64,000 bases of DNA from Natranaerofaba carboxydovora (GCF_022539405.1 NZ_CP054394.1:2302501-2366500); one strand, 5' to 3'; counted from the stretch's first letter, positions 10,451 to 20,348 are shown. The notes: generated by a model from the sequence alone, not told the origin. Made by a program: numbers and translations.

Positions 10451-10508
10451 AAAAGTCGCCAGGGAGCAAAGATGACTGTGTACTGAATTGCTCCCTGGCG
10501 ACTTTTTT
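10451..10508. terminator. Bidirectional terminator, 19-bp stem
   Basis: AAAAGTCGCCAGGGAGCAA (10451-10469) is perfectly complementary to 10488-10506, with an 18-nt loop and T/A runs on both sides. It lies between the convergent chemoreceptor and acyl-CoA ligase genes and can serve both. Confidence 0.9.
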
Positions 10509-10545
10509 AAACTTACCTTTTTTTATTAACTGATTTTATCTAAAT

Positions 10546-12141
10546 CTAACCTACACTTTTATCACTGTCTTCCCAGTATTTTCTTCTAAGTTCAAATTTT
10601 TGCACCTTACCAGTAGCTGTTGTTGGTAAAGCATCAACATATTCTACGCTTGTTGGACATTTATAGCCTGCTATTTTTTCCTTGCAATATTTAATTATCT
10701 CCTCTTCAGCAGGCTTTTCATCTCCTTTTGGAACAATAATAGCTTTTGGTGTTTCTCCCCATTTTTCTGAGGGCACTCCTATAACTGCACACTGAGCTAC
10801 TGCTGGATGTTTGTAAAGCAAATTCTCTACCTCAACAGAGGAGATATTTTCCCCACCTGAGATGATAATATCTTTATCACGGTCTTTTATCTCACACATT
10901 CCATTTTCGTCAATTGTAGCCAAATCTCCTGTATGGAAATAACCTGGCCTTTTGGCGTTAAAGGCTTCCTCAGTAGCTTCAGGTTTGTTCCAGTACCCTT
11001 TCATAACCTGATTACCTCTGATAACTATCTCTCCTATCTCTTGACCGTTAGGTTCAACATCATTACCTACATTGTCAACAACTCTCACATCAGTTCCAAG
11101 AGCTTCAAAACCCTGCATCTTTTTCAACTCATACTTGTTTTCTTCAGTGGTAAATCTAAAGCTATGACTAGTTGTAATAAATGGAGCCACCTCTGTCAGC
11201 CCGTAAAGCTGTCTAATCTCCCAACCAAATTCATTTTCTATAGTTTCCATAGTAGTTTGCGGTGGTGGACTTCCTGCTGTAGTTAGCCTTACATGGCTAT
11301 CTCCTTTAGTAGTTATATTAGGATTATCATTATAATGGGCGATAAGCATATTAAGTACAGTAGGCGCTGCACATAGATAAGAGACATTATATTTATTAAT
11401 CCGGTTAAATACTTCAGCTGGATCAACTTTTTTCAGACAAACATGCACACCTCCATTACCTGTAATTGAATAAATATGTCCCCAGCCATTAACATGGAAC
11501 ATCGGAAGGGTCCAGAGATAGACATCGCCATCATTGATCTGAAAATGTGTACTCAAAATTAACGCATGCCAGTGCTCTGTCCTGTAAGTCCTCATAACTC
11601 CCTTAGGGTCACCTGTTGTACCACTTGTATAATTAATTGTGCAGACATCGTCTTCATCATAATCGGGACGCTCGGGCTGCTCAGGGCTTGAGCTTTCTAA
11701 TAATTCTTCATAATCTTCCCAGTCTCCTTTGGCATCCTTAGCATCATAAGCAACATAATACTCTGCAGGAAGCTCAGCTCTAATTTCTTCAATCCTATCA
11801 GTTAGCTCTGAGTCACAAATTATTACTCTAGCACCACAATCCTTCAAAATATAGTCATACTCAGAAGGCTTAAGCCTGTAATTAAGGGGTACATTAATAA
11901 TTCCTAGTTGATTAGTGGCATAAAAAGTCTCTAAAAGCCAGTGAGTATTAAATGATAATATCGCTACCCTATCACCATATTTGAGGCCCCACTTCTTGAA
12001 TAAATTAGAGAGCCTGTTAACACGTTCATTAAACTCATTATAAGTAAACTCCGTTCCATCATCTGCTATTACACCCAGATGATCCCCATAAATATCTACT
12101 GCCCTATCCAAAAACTCTACTGTTGTCATTGGTACTTTCAA
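10546..12141 (-). CDS. AMP-forming acyl-CoA ligase (fatty-acid CoA synthetase-like)
   Basis: Activates a carboxylic acid with ATP and CoA. The adenylate-forming blocks are in order: NYTSGTTGDPKGVM (P-loop), the QLYGLTE motif, YFHTGDLATIDENG, the hinge KDRDKDIIISGGENIS, and the C-terminal lysine region PTTATGKVQKFELR. It is closest in style to medium/long-chain or DMSP-CoA-type ligases; the substrate is unknown. A TTG start at 12141 is favoured: AAAAAGGGGG lies 9 nt before it, and the resulting N-terminus (MKVPMTTVEFLDRAV) looks like relatives. The ATG fourteen codons earlier has no ribosome site. The product is 531 residues. It stands alone, separated from the acyl-CoA operon. Confidence 0.9.
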   Translation of the reverse strand: MKVPMTTVEFLDRAVDIYGDHLGVIADDGTEFTYNEFNERVNRLSNLFKKWGLKYGDRVAILSFNTHWLLETFYATNQLGIINVPLNYRLKPSEYDYILKDCGARVIICDSELTDRIEEIRAELPAEYYVAYDAKDAKGDWEDYEELLESSSPEQPERPDYDEDDVCTINYTSGTTGDPKGVMRTYRTEHWHALILSTHFQINDGDVYLWTLPMFHVNGWGHIYSITGNGGVHVCLKKVDPAEVFNRINKYNVSYLCAAPTVLNMLIAHYNDNPNITTKGDSHVRLTTAGSPPPQTTMETIENEFGWEIRQLYGLTEVAPFITTSHSFRFTTEENKYELKKMQGFEALGTDVRVVDNVGNDVEPNGQEIGEIVIRGNQVMKGYWNKPEATEEAFNAKRPGYFHTGDLATIDENGMCEIKDRDKDIIISGGENISSVEVENLLYKHPAVAQCAVIGVPSEKWGETPKAIIVPKGDEKPAEEEIIKYCKEKIAGYKCPTSVEYVDALPTTATGKVQKFELRRKYWEDSDKSVG

Positions 12142-12183
12142 AAAAACCATCCCCCTTTTTAATAAATCTTTAAGTTTTAACAT

Positions 12184-12705
12184 TAAATCAAATTACAAAT
12201 CAAATTTAGCTTAAATGAAAACTAATAAAACCAGTCCAAAATTATAGGTTGCATATACTAAAGGTTATTAATGTTAATCAGGCGTAATAGTATTAATATA
12301 GCGAAACTTTAAAATATTCAGAATTTTAATCTCGTTAATATTATACAAGGACAGTTAAATAAATTCAAGTATATGTCATAAAAACTATTATTAAACCAAA
12401 AAAATAAACTAAAAAAACTCTTGTCTTTTTTGCGAATATTCTGTAAAATATAAAGCAGCTATTCTAATACATCATTCTAAAAATAATCTTCTATTCTATA
12501 ACGGTGCCCTGAAAACAAAATACTTCTACAAATGATTATTGTAACATTGTAGCAACTACTACCGTAAATATCTCATCAGTCACCCATCTGGCACCATACA
12601 AATTTTACAAAAAATAAAGAAGGAATTTATTAAGTATAAGCGAATATTATTTATATTAGAGTGAATTTTCTAAATATTTAGCATATTTCAAGGAAGGGTG
12701 AGATT
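12184..12705. other. Gene-free divergent intergenic region
   Basis: About 520 nt between the divergent acyl-CoA ligase and the secreted-protein gene. It is A/T-rich, with no ORF of note, no strong hairpin and no member of repeat families A or B. Both promoters must lie here, but I see no convincing -35/-10 pair. Confidence 0.4.
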
Positions 12706-13374
12706 ATGAAAAAATTTTTCATATCAGTATTAGCTTTAGGATTACTAGCAGGCTTTATGCTTCCGATTGGTGGGACTCATGATTACAATACTCCCCCCGA
12801 CGAGGTAGTTAACAATTACTGGGAACTACATCAACTAGGAGAAATTGAAGAAGCCAACAAATTATTGGCTGAAGATGATATTAAATTAATTAATGAGAAA
12901 GATAATAGTAAAATAAAAATAAGAATTAATAACCAAACAGAAAATATTGGGGATTTTGAGAAAATTCTTTTAGAAAACCTTGAAATTGAAGCTACCAATT
13001 ATGAAGAAATCGAAAACAGAAAAAGGTATGCTCTTTTTGGTACAAAGGGTGCACTAGCAGATGTAAAAGTCACAAAGCCTAACTTCGAAGAAGTTTTCGA
13101 TAAATTCATCTCGGAAGGACAAGAAGAGCTAATATCAATCAAAAATAATGGTGCTAGTAACAAAGAAATAAAACAAAAAGCAGAAGAAATTTTAGAAAAC
13201 CTATTAGAAGAATCTCCTAAAGTCACACATCAAGAACAGGTTATACTTCGTTTAGTTGAAATCCGTTCTTCAGGAAGAATGGAAGGATGGCAAGTAGCTG
13301 ATTGGAACTTTGAAGCTATAAACGCTAGAATTGATTCAATAAATAAAAAAATGGATAATGAGTTTAGTTTATAA
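12706..13374 (+). CDS. Secreted protein with DUF4878/NTF2-like N-terminal region
   Basis: A 222-residue exported protein. An N-terminal signal peptide (MKKFFISVLALGLLAGFML) is followed by PPDEVVNNYWELHQLGEIEEANKLL, a pattern typical of small cone-fold (DUF4878/lumazine-binding-like) extracytoplasmic proteins in Firmicutes. There is no lipobox Cys. The remainder is charged and mostly helical. The ribosome site AAGGAAGGGTGAG is good. The Yip1-like gene follows 40 nt downstream with its own site, so they may be co-transcribed. Function unknown. Confidence 0.7.
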   Translation: MKKFFISVLALGLLAGFMLPIGGTHDYNTPPDEVVNNYWELHQLGEIEEANKLLAEDDIKLINEKDNSKIKIRINNQTENIGDFEKILLENLEIEATNYEEIENRKRYALFGTKGALADVKVTKPNFEEVFDKFISEGQEELISIKNNGASNKEIKQKAEEILENLLEESPKVTHQEQVILRLVEIRSSGRMEGWQVADWNFEAINARIDSINKKMDNEFSL

Positions 13375-13414
13375 TTACTCACAGATTTATAATTACTAAG
13401 GAGGAGATCACCAG

Positions 13415-13981
13415 ATGACTTCGGCTTATCAATTAAGAGAAGCTGCGTTTGTCACAGAAAATGTTAAAGCAGAATTAAGAGAAAGAAAATATTACTTTAA
13501 ATTAGGACACTATATTGCAGCAATAACAGGCATTATTTTTGGTGTCAGCAGTTATTTTGCTACAAATGAATTATTGTCACCAGATTTAGGTACAAATTTA
13601 TTTGCTTTCGCGGCTTTAGTAGTAGCATTTTATTTTGTCGCTAAGTTTTCTCAAATAATTCTTGGATTTGTACTGTGGGTTGTAGCCAAAATGTTTCATT
13701 ATAAAATTCCTATTGCTCAAATTGTAAGATCTATAAACTTTGCTTTCTTACCATTATGGTTAGCGGCACCTATCGTACCATTTATTACTGTAGCACCAAA
13801 CCCTATAACAGGGCCTGTATTATATATTATCAATATATTTTTAGTTATTATTATGATATGGTTTATTAGATCATTGATACATGTGATGGATGCAATCTTG
13901 TCAACTAATATTCACCAGGCAATAGTTATAACTGGAGTTAGCTGTTCTTTAATTCTTACTTTTATATTGGTTTTCACATAA
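13415..13981 (+). CDS. Yip1-like integral membrane protein (paralogue 1)
   Basis: A 188-residue membrane protein with about five hydrophobic segments, starting near residue 32. After a short charged N-terminus (ENVKAELRERKYYF) comes a polytopic domain with the pattern FLPLWLAAP in segment 3-4. The protein at 28338-28895 has the same layout (RNLALRYTTINF at the N-terminus, ALIPLWVAMPGL in the same place), so the two look like diverged paralogues of a Yip1-type family. Each lies next to a DUF4212/solute:sodium symporter pair. A role in assembling or tuning the transporter is inference only. An IS110 element now separates it from the symporter genes. Confidence 0.65.
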   Translation: MTSAYQLREAAFVTENVKAELRERKYYFKLGHYIAAITGIIFGVSSYFATNELLSPDLGTNLFAFAALVVAFYFVAKFSQIILGFVLWVVAKMFHYKIPIAQIVRSINFAFLPLWLAAPIVPFITVAPNPITGPVLYIINIFLVIIMIWFIRSLIHVMDAILSTNIHQAIVITGVSCSLILTFILVFT

Positions 13982-14306
13982 TTCACTCAAATAAAATTTT
14001 AAGGTTTTCAAAGAAGGAATTAGGCATAAATTATAGAATAGATGAAGTTAAGTTTTTACAATTTTCAGAATTTTTAGTTAATGATAGCCAGCAAGCGAGT
14101 AAATTTTCTTAGAACCTCAAGTAAAGTAAAACTATAAACAAATAAAATTCTTGAAAGGAGGGGTTGACCTTCTAGTTATATAAAAATCATCCGTGTTAGT
14201 TAGATTGTTAAATGGTGTTAAACGGCGGTTGTTAAATTATTTAAAGAGACGTGCTATGAATAGTCAAGTATAAATTTTTCAAAGATTTTTCAAAGATCAC
14301 TGTTGT
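13982..14306. other. Intergenic flank left of the IS110 element
   Basis: About 325 nt without a convincing gene. It holds an orphan ribosome-site-like GAAAGGAGGGG at about 14152-14162 with no ORF behind it, two tandem copies of TTTTTCAAAGA near 14276-14298, and a 16-nt segment (14252-14267) that is an inverted near-copy of 15819-15834 on the other side of the IS. The orphan site could be the remnant of a leader separated from its gene by the insertion; that is inference. Confidence 0.4.
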
Positions 14307-14333
14307 TCTTTGACAACCACATAAGGATTTTGG

Positions 14334-15554
14334 CTAAGAATTATTATCTGGAGACCACTTGTAGTTACTTTGATAAGGGCGATTGTTTTTCCACAAAGAG
14401 AAAATCATATGTACTAATTTTCGAGCCACAGCACCAGTTGCAACATTAGAATGCTTACCTTCTTGTTTCTTTTTTTCATAGAACTCTTTAAGTTCAGGAT
14501 TAAACCGCCTAGCTGATACAGCTGCCATCCACAAGCTATGCCTTAAAACAGGGGACCCTCTTTTGGACATTTTGTTTTTAGAACCTTCAAACTCTCCAGA
14601 AGCGTACACACTAGCATCAATACCAGCAAAAGCTACAAGGGCTTTGGCATTTTTGAATCTGTGGATATCCCCAACTTCACCAATTATGGCAGCAGCAAGG
14701 GTAGGTCCAATACCAGGCACAGTTTCTAACACATGGCGATACTCAGTATCTTCAGAAGGACGCATCTCTTCCATGACCTGATCTATGGCTTCTTCAATAG
14801 TGTTTATCTGGTCTTCAACAAACTCAATTTGCTCCATAAGAAGCCTAAGCTCTAAAGCATAAGCATCAGCGGCCAGATTTATCCCAAAGGTTCCCTTGGC
14901 TAGATCTTTAACCTGCTGGGCTTTATCACTGCCAAACCTTCCCCTTGAATGTTTCTTTAAGAACTCTGTTAACTCTGAAAGATCCACATCAGCTAGTTCT
15001 TCAGGGGAAGAAAATTCTTGTAAAAGCTTTTTAGAACTGTTGATAAACACACCAGAAAAACACTCAGGGTATTCTGGGAAAACTCTGTCTAAGATAGCTA
15101 GTACCTTGTTTTTCAAATCGCCAACACTTCTAACAAGATCAAAGCGGTGTCTGGATAGAGTTTGAAGTTTCATAACAGTTTCAGATGCAAGCTCAGACTG
15201 CGGCAGTCGCCCGAAACGGACCATATCAGCTAAGATAAAAGCATCTTTTAGATCTGTTTTGGTCTTTCTGATATAGAAGTTTCTGATGGCATGAGATTGG
15301 ATAGGATTAATCACATGAACCTCATAACCCAATTCTGTTAAATGATAGTAAAGAGAAAGCCAGTAGTGGCCTGTAGCTTCAAGGCAAAATTTGCAGTTGT
15401 CAGTTGTAATTCCTAAGCGTTCAAAGTTACTAAGAAGTTTATCTACACCCTTTTTTCTATTATGAATATTAATACTAAGAACTGAATTACCTTCAGCATC
15501 AATGATGCAAACTTCATGCTTATGTTTTGCAATATCAATACCGCCAAAAAACAT
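14334..15554 (-). CDS. IS110-family transposase (DEDD recombinase)
   Basis: A 406-residue recombinase. The N-terminal RuvC-like DEDD domain shows GGIDIAKHKHEV (first Asp), CLEATGHYW (Glu) and KTDLKDAFILADM (Asp pair). The C-terminal Transposase_20 domain shows VPGIGPTLAAAIIGEVGD and YASGEFEGSKNKMSKRGSP, which holds the conserved serine of the family. The start is the ATG at 15554, preceded by AAAGAGAGG; the longer frame upstream has no ribosome site and runs through the structured 5' region. The frame is intact, so the element may be active. Confidence 0.93.
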   Translation of the reverse strand: MFFGGIDIAKHKHEVCIIDAEGNSVLSINIHNRKKGVDKLLSNFERLGITTDNCKFCLEATGHYWLSLYYHLTELGYEVHVINPIQSHAIRNFYIRKTKTDLKDAFILADMVRFGRLPQSELASETVMKLQTLSRHRFDLVRSVGDLKNKVLAILDRVFPEYPECFSGVFINSSKKLLQEFSSPEELADVDLSELTEFLKKHSRGRFGSDKAQQVKDLAKGTFGINLAADAYALELRLLMEQIEFVEDQINTIEEAIDQVMEEMRPSEDTEYRHVLETVPGIGPTLAAAIIGEVGDIHRFKNAKALVAFAGIDASVYASGEFEGSKNKMSKRGSPVLRHSLWMAAVSARRFNPELKEFYEKKKQEGKHSNVATGAVARKLVHMIFSLWKNNRPYQSNYKWSPDNNS

Positions 15555-15777
15555 TACAAAGATACCTCTCTTTAACAAAATATTGACAGGGCCAGTCCCC
15601 AGCACCTCACAAGTCCCAACCTTGCTCGTTACTCGAGGCATACAGCAAGCTATATCCACAACGTGCTCATTCGAGAAATCTTATGAGGGCGGGGCTCCAC
15701 TCTCTATACCAGGACAGCTTAACTTCCCATGGAGGTGATCGAAGCCCCTGCCTCATTAGAGATATTAGCTACTTAAG
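15555..15777 (-). ncRNA. Candidate bridge RNA region of the IS110 element
   Basis: The 223-nt non-coding 5' region of the transposase folds convincingly on the minus strand. A 9-bp stem with one bulged A pairs 15743-15752 with 15688-15696 (GGCAGGGGCT with AGCCCCGCC). It encloses an asymmetric internal loop (15733-15742 and 15697-15708) and an inner 6-bp stem (15725-15732 with 15709-15714). A stem, large internal loop and capped stem is the design of the loops in IS110 bridge RNAs. Further hairpins lie nearer the gene (CTCAT/ATGAG; CTTGC/GCAAG). The fold was drawn by hand. Confidence 0.6.
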
Positions 15778-15872
15778 GCCAAAATCCCTATGTGGTTGTC
15801 AAAGATCAGTGAATTCTTTTGACTATCAATAGCATGTCGGGAACTAACTATATTGTACAAGGAGGCTAAAAA

Positions 15873-16232
15873 ATGGCTGATGAAGAAAAAAAGAATGAAT
15901 CTTATGACGATACTGATGTGTATTTTGAACATGAAGTTAACTTGTTAAGCCCCAAGACCCCCTTTATGAAAGATTTCTTAAAACTCAGTTTACCTTTAGT
16001 AATTATCTATGTATTTGTCCTCATAGCAGGACCTGCAGTAATTTTTTTAACTGCGGAAACGGCTGATGGGATGGGACCTTTAACAGAAGCTACAATTCTA
16101 AGCTTTCCTGTTCACTGGTTTATAGTTGCCTTTATCTGTCCTGGCGTTCCATTTATACTCTCTATTATTTTTGCAATACAGCAGGATAAATTATTTGAAA
16201 AATACGCTGATAGTGAGTCTGAAAGCGCATAA
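15873..16232 (+). CDS. DUF4212-type small subunit of a solute:sodium symporter
   Basis: A 119-residue protein with two membrane segments (about residues 42-62 and 80-103), an acidic N-terminal tail and a short cytosolic C-terminus. Size, the segment FPVHWFIVAFICPGVPFILSI, and position directly before an SSS-family transporter match the DUF4212 small subunit that pairs with VC_2705-type symporters. A good ribosome site (AAGGAGG) precedes the ATG. The IS110 element lies just upstream, so the original promoter may have been displaced. Confidence 0.85.
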   Translation: MADEEKKNESYDDTDVYFEHEVNLLSPKTPFMKDFLKLSLPLVIIYVFVLIAGPAVIFLTAETADGMGPLTEATILSFPVHWFIVAFICPGVPFILSIIFAIQQDKLFEKYADSESESA

Positions 16233-16313
16233 AGGGCACGATCATGATTAAGATAAAAAAATTATTTTTTAATTATAAGAGTTTGATTTTATTAAAAGGA
16301 GGCGAACTTATTA

Positions 16314-17996
16314 ATGGATGTTGCTGGTTTAGATATTAGTTTTAAGTTAGGTGCAACCATATTAACAATAGCAATGCTTGTAATTTTCCTTGCTGTAGGT
16401 CTAACACAAAAGGTTAGTTCTACAGAAGGTTACTGGGCTGCTGGACGTTCAATCGGCCCATTAGAAAACGGTATGGCAGTGGCTGCTAACTGGATGAGCG
16501 CTGCCAGTTACCTTGGAGTTGCTGGTACCTTTAGTGTTTTAGGTTTTTTTGCTTTTGCTTATATAATTGGATGGAGTACAGGGTATTTTATCCTGTTAGT
16601 CTTTATGGCAAGTCAGATTAGAAAATACGGAAAATATACCGCACCAGACTTTATCGGAGACCGGTATTATTCAGATGTTGCAAGAGCCATTGCAGCAGTC
16701 ACTACAGTTTTTATCGCTATAACATATGCTATCGCGCAGTATTCAGGAATCGGTCTAATGTTTGGTTACATCCTTGGGGCACCTTACGAAACTGCAGTAA
16801 TAATAGGAACAATAGTAGTTATCGCATACATTTTGATCAGTGGTATGCTTGGAGCTACCAGGAACATGGTTGTTCAGTACGTAATTTTGATCATAGCATT
16901 TTTAATACCTCTAGTAATCCTTGGCTATGAATATGGTTTGCCACTATTCTTTATACCATGGATAGGTTATGGCCCACAGGTGCAGGCAGTTATGTCAGAA
17001 GTTAGTACAGATTTTGTAGCACCTTTTGCTCATATGAGTGCTTATCACTTTTACGCTCTTATGATTACATTAATTTTTGGAACAAATGGTCTTCCTCACG
17101 TTCTTCAACGTTTTTACGTGGTTAGAGACGAAAGTATTTCCCGTTGGTCAGCAGTTTGGGGATCCCTTTTTATATTACTGCTTTATCTAGGGACTCCAGC
17201 TTACTCTACTTTTGCGATTTTTCAATATTTCGGAATGACAGGAGAATTTCCTCTAGCTGGTGAGTGGGCAGACGCAACGGTTGTTCTTGCAGCCCAGTAT
17301 AGTGAAATCGTTCCAGGAATAATCGTTGGCCTTTCAGCAGCCGGTGGTGTTGCAGCAGCTTTTGCTACTACTGCAGGTCTATTCATGGCAGGTTCAGCCG
17401 GTATATCTAACGACCTTTATACAAGAATTTTCAAACCAAACGCTACCCAAAAGGAACAGGTTCTTGTTGCTCGTGTTGCCACAGTAGTAATGGGTATTAT
17501 CGTTACCTTATTTGCTCTTGATCCTCCGGCAATGATTGCTGACTTGGTTGGTATGGCCTTTGCAATTGCTGCAGCTGTTATATTCCCAGTGTTCTTTATG
17601 GGTATCTGGTGGGAAAAAACCACCAAAGAAGCTGCTATTACCTCTATGGTCTTTGGTTTAATAGTAAACGTGGTAACTTTTGCCGGTATGGGCCATCCAT
17701 GGTTTGACCAGTGGTTACCGGCCACTTCTTCGGGACTATACAGTGTGCCAATATGCTTTATAATTATTGTAGTTGTATCTAAGATGACTCCAAAACCACC
17801 TGAAAGAATTATTCAGTTAATCAGATATGTGAATAGTCCAGTTCCAGGACATAAAGCGGGTTTTGCTGCTTCAGCTAACGAAAATCTAAATGAAGAAACA
17901 ACTCCTGAGCCAGAAACTAACGAAACTAAAAAAGAGTCAGATGAACCTGGACCATCAGCTTCTGGGCCAAATTTTGCACCAAATCCTACAAAATAA
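16314..17996 (+). CDS. Solute:sodium symporter large subunit, VC_2705/ActP-like
   Basis: A 560-residue transporter of the SSS family with about 13 membrane segments. Family signs are YWAAGRSIGPLENGMAVAANWMSAASYLG near residues 38-66, GYILLV-type segment 3, NGLPHVLQRFY near residue 260, and SAAGGVAAAFATTAGLFMAGSAGISNDLY near residues 340-370. The last 50 residues form an acidic hydrophilic tail. With the DUF4212 partner it should import a small monocarboxylate with Na+; acetate is the best guess because acetyl-CoA synthetase follows. AAAGGAGG lies 11 nt before the ATG. Confidence 0.9.
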   Translation: MDVAGLDISFKLGATILTIAMLVIFLAVGLTQKVSSTEGYWAAGRSIGPLENGMAVAANWMSAASYLGVAGTFSVLGFFAFAYIIGWSTGYFILLVFMASQIRKYGKYTAPDFIGDRYYSDVARAIAAVTTVFIAITYAIAQYSGIGLMFGYILGAPYETAVIIGTIVVIAYILISGMLGATRNMVVQYVILIIAFLIPLVILGYEYGLPLFFIPWIGYGPQVQAVMSEVSTDFVAPFAHMSAYHFYALMITLIFGTNGLPHVLQRFYVVRDESISRWSAVWGSLFILLLYLGTPAYSTFAIFQYFGMTGEFPLAGEWADATVVLAAQYSEIVPGIIVGLSAAGGVAAAFATTAGLFMAGSAGISNDLYTRIFKPNATQKEQVLVARVATVVMGIIVTLFALDPPAMIADLVGMAFAIAAAVIFPVFFMGIWWEKTTKEAAITSMVFGLIVNVVTFAGMGHPWFDQWLPATSSGLYSVPICFIIIVVVSKMTPKPPERIIQLIRYVNSPVPGHKAGFAASANENLNEETTPEPETNETKKESDEPGPSASGPNFAPNPTK

Positions 17997-18094
17997 ATTT
18001 AATTAAATAGCAGGAATATTATTAAATATATAGAATATATGATAATAAGATTTCAGAAAATTCATTACAGTTAAAATCTTAAAAAAATTATCAA

Positions 18095-18207
18095 GGTAAA
18101 GAAGCGGGGTATTTCACCCTGCCTTCTTTGCCCCAGTTTCTTTTTTACTAGTTAACTTTCTAGCTAGTAATCAAAAATTTAAACCGGACCTAATTCCCTG
18201 GTTTAAA
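18095..18207 (+). terminator. Terminator plus second hairpin before acsA
   Basis: GGTAAAGAAG (18095-18104) pairs with CTTCTTTGCC, with an inner GGGT/ACCC pair, and is followed by CCAGTTTCTTTTTT: a plausible terminator for the symporter. A second hairpin pairs TTTAAACC (18178-18185) with GGTTTAAA (18200-18207), about 45 nt before the acsA start; it could be an attenuator or only a symmetric site. Confidence 0.6.
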
Positions 18208-18253
18208 AATGTTTTCCTAAACATAATTTAGGGTACAAGGAGGGAAAATTTTT

Positions 18254-20221
18254 ATGTGCGCAGAATTTAAAGAGTTCTCAGAGAAGGACAAAATTAATCC
18301 ACCTAAGGAATTTGTAGAAAAGGCTAACCTTAAATCTTACGACGAATACAAAAAAATGTACGAAGACTCCGTTAAAAACAGGGAAGATTTTTGGGCTAGA
18401 ATGGCAGAAGAAAAAGTCGACTGGTTCAAAAAATGGGACAAAGTAAATGAAGAAGATCTATCCAAAGGAGAAATCAACTGGTTTGTAAACGGAAAACTAA
18501 ATGTATCATATAACTGCCTGGACAGACATCTTAAAACCCACAGAAGAAACAAAGCAGCAATAATATGGGAAGGTGATGAAGGCGAAAGTAAAACTTACAC
18601 ATACCAGCAGCTACACCAAGAAGTATGTAAATTTGCTAATGTTTTAAAAGCACAAGGTGTCAAAAAAGGCGATCGGGTGGCAATCTATCTACCAATGGTA
18701 CCTGAGCTTCCTGTTGCGATGTTAGCATGCGCTAGAATCGGTGCAATTCACAGCATTATCTTTGCTGGTTTTAGCCCCGATTCTATTAAAGACAGGGTAT
18801 TGGACTGCGAAGCAAAAGTTATCATTACTTCAGATGAAAGTGTAAGAGGCGGAAAAATCGTACCTTTAAAAGACAATGTTGATAAAGCTGCTGAAAACCT
18901 AGATGTTGTAGAAAAGATCATTGTCCTTGAGCGTACAAGCGGCGATATAAATATGAAAGAAGGACGAGATGTCTGGTGGCATGAAGAGATGAAAAAAGCA
19001 GACGATAAATGTGAACCAGAAGAAATGGACGCAGAAGATCCTTTATTTATCCTTTACACTTCAGGTAGTACCGGCAAACCAAAAGGAGTACTTCACACTA
19101 CCGGGGGATATTTACTTTATACTCAAATGACCACTGAATATATCTTTGATATAAAAGATGACGATGTATACTGGTGTACGGCAGATATTGGCTGGATAAC
19201 AGGCCATAGTTATATTGTCTACGGACCCCTTGCAAGCGGTGCTACAACTTTAGTTTTTGAAGGTGTCCCCACCTATCCTGAACCTGATAGATTTTGGCAA
19301 GTTGTTGAAAAATACAAAGTAAACATTTTCTATACTGCACCAACTGCACTTAGAGCTTTAAAGAAAGCAGGAGATGAGTGGATAGAAAATAGAGATTTAA
19401 GCAGCCTAAGGCTACTTGGAACTGTAGGAGAACCTATCAACCCTGAAGTGTGGAGTTGGTATCATTATGTGATTGGCCAAGAAAAATGCCCAATCGTTGA
19501 TACATGGTGGCAGACAGAAACTGGAGGAATCTTAATCTCTCCAATACCTGGAGCCATACCAACTAAACCAGGTTATGCTACTGTTCCGTTTTTCGGAGTC
19601 GAGCCTCTAATTTTAAAAGATGAAAATAACGAATGCGACACTAACGAAACCGGATTCCTAGTAATTAATAAATCCTGGCCGTCAATGTTAAGAGGAGTTT
19701 ATGGAGATCACGAAAGATTTATGAACACATATCTTAAAGCTTTTCCTGGATATTATATGACTGGTGATGGTGCATTTGTAGACGAAGATGGTTATGTCCG
19801 CTTAACCGGCAGAATCGACGACGTTATAAACGTATCAGGCCATCGCATGGGTACTGCAGAAGTAGAAAGTGCCCTGGTCGAGCACGATGCAGTGGTTGAG
19901 GCAGCAGTAGTAGGAGTTCCGCACGATGTCAAAGGTGAAGGAATTTACGCATATTGTATCCTTTCTGAAGGATATGACAAGTCAGGAGATCTTAAGAAAG
20001 ATCTAATAAACCATGTAAGAGACTCCATCGGACCAATCGCTAAACCTGAAGATATACACTTTGTTGATGGACTGCCAAAGACAAGAAGTGGTAAGATAAT
20101 GAGAAGAATTTTGAGAAAAGTTGCTGAAGGTGAAACGGATAAGTCAAAGCTTGGAGATACCACTACACTAGCCGAACCTGAGGTAGTAGATCACATTATC
20201 GACACAAAGGGCAAATTCTAA
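18254..20221 (+). CDS. acsA: Acetyl-CoA synthetase (AMP-forming)
   Basis: Makes acetyl-CoA from acetate, ATP and CoA. The 655-residue length and block order fit the family: [37 protein letters not shown] near residue 265, [16 protein letters not shown], the WWQTETGG substrate pocket, [17 protein letters not shown], and the C-terminal [11 protein letters not shown] with the acetylatable lysine. The acetate-specific pocket Trp is present in [17 protein letters not shown] lies before the ATG. Directly downstream of the symporter, it completes an uptake-and-activation pair. Confidence 0.95.
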   Translation: MCAEFKEFSEKDKINPPKEFVEKANLKSYDEYKKMYEDSVKNREDFWARMAEEKVDWFKKWDKVNEEDLSKGEINWFVNGKLNVSYNCLDRHLKTHRRNKAAIIWEGDEGESKTYTYQQLHQEVCKFANVLKAQGVKKGDRVAIYLPMVPELPVAMLACARIGAIHSIIFAGFSPDSIKDRVLDCEAKVIITSDESVRGGKIVPLKDNVDKAAENLDVVEKIIVLERTSGDINMKEGRDVWWHEEMKKADDKCEPEEMDAEDPLFILYTSGSTGKPKGVLHTTGGYLLYTQMTTEYIFDIKDDDVYWCTADIGWITGHSYIVYGPLASGATTLVFEGVPTYPEPDRFWQVVEKYKVNIFYTAPTALRALKKAGDEWIENRDLSSLRLLGTVGEPINPEVWSWYHYVIGQEKCPIVDTWWQTETGGILISPIPGAIPTKPGYATVPFFGVEPLILKDENNECDTNETGFLVINKSWPSMLRGVYGDHERFMNTYLKAFPGYYMTGDGAFVDEDGYVRLTGRIDDVINVSGHRMGTAEVESALVEHDAVVEAAVVGVPHDVKGEGIYAYCILSEGYDKSGDLKKDLINHVRDSIGPIAKPEDIHFVDGLPKTRSGKIMRRILRKVAEGETDKSKLGDTTTLAEPEVVDHIIDTKGKF

Positions 20222-20289
20222 TTTTATAACAGTTTTATCTATCATTTATTTAGTAAAGCATAAGTATTTAATAAATAAAGTATAGCAAT

Positions 20290-20335
20290 AAAGAAAGCGC
20301 CGGAGTATTCCGGGCGCTTTCTTTATTATTTTAGC
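20290..20335. terminator. Bidirectional terminator
   Basis: AAAGAAAGCGCC pairs with GGGCGCTTTCTTT around a 10-nt loop. A-rich and T-rich flanks serve both acsA and the convergent mutase operon. Confidence 0.9.
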
Positions 20336-20348
20336 TTGTTATAGTTCT

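Larger units (their letters stand above)
14307..15805 (-). mobile_element. IS110-family insertion sequence
   Basis: A transposase gene on the minus strand is framed by a 28-nt inverted repeat with one mismatch (14307-14334 and 15778-15805; core TTTGACAACCACATA). The left repeat touches the transposase stop codon, so almost no non-coding DNA lies 3' of the gene, while about 223 nt lie 5' of it (15555-15777). A further inverted pair lies outside (14252-14267 and 15819-15834, 14 of 16 matching). IS110-group elements usually lack terminal inverted repeats and often enter palindromes, so part of this symmetry may belong to the target. Exact ends are therefore uncertain. Only one copy is in the window. 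Confidence 0.8.
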
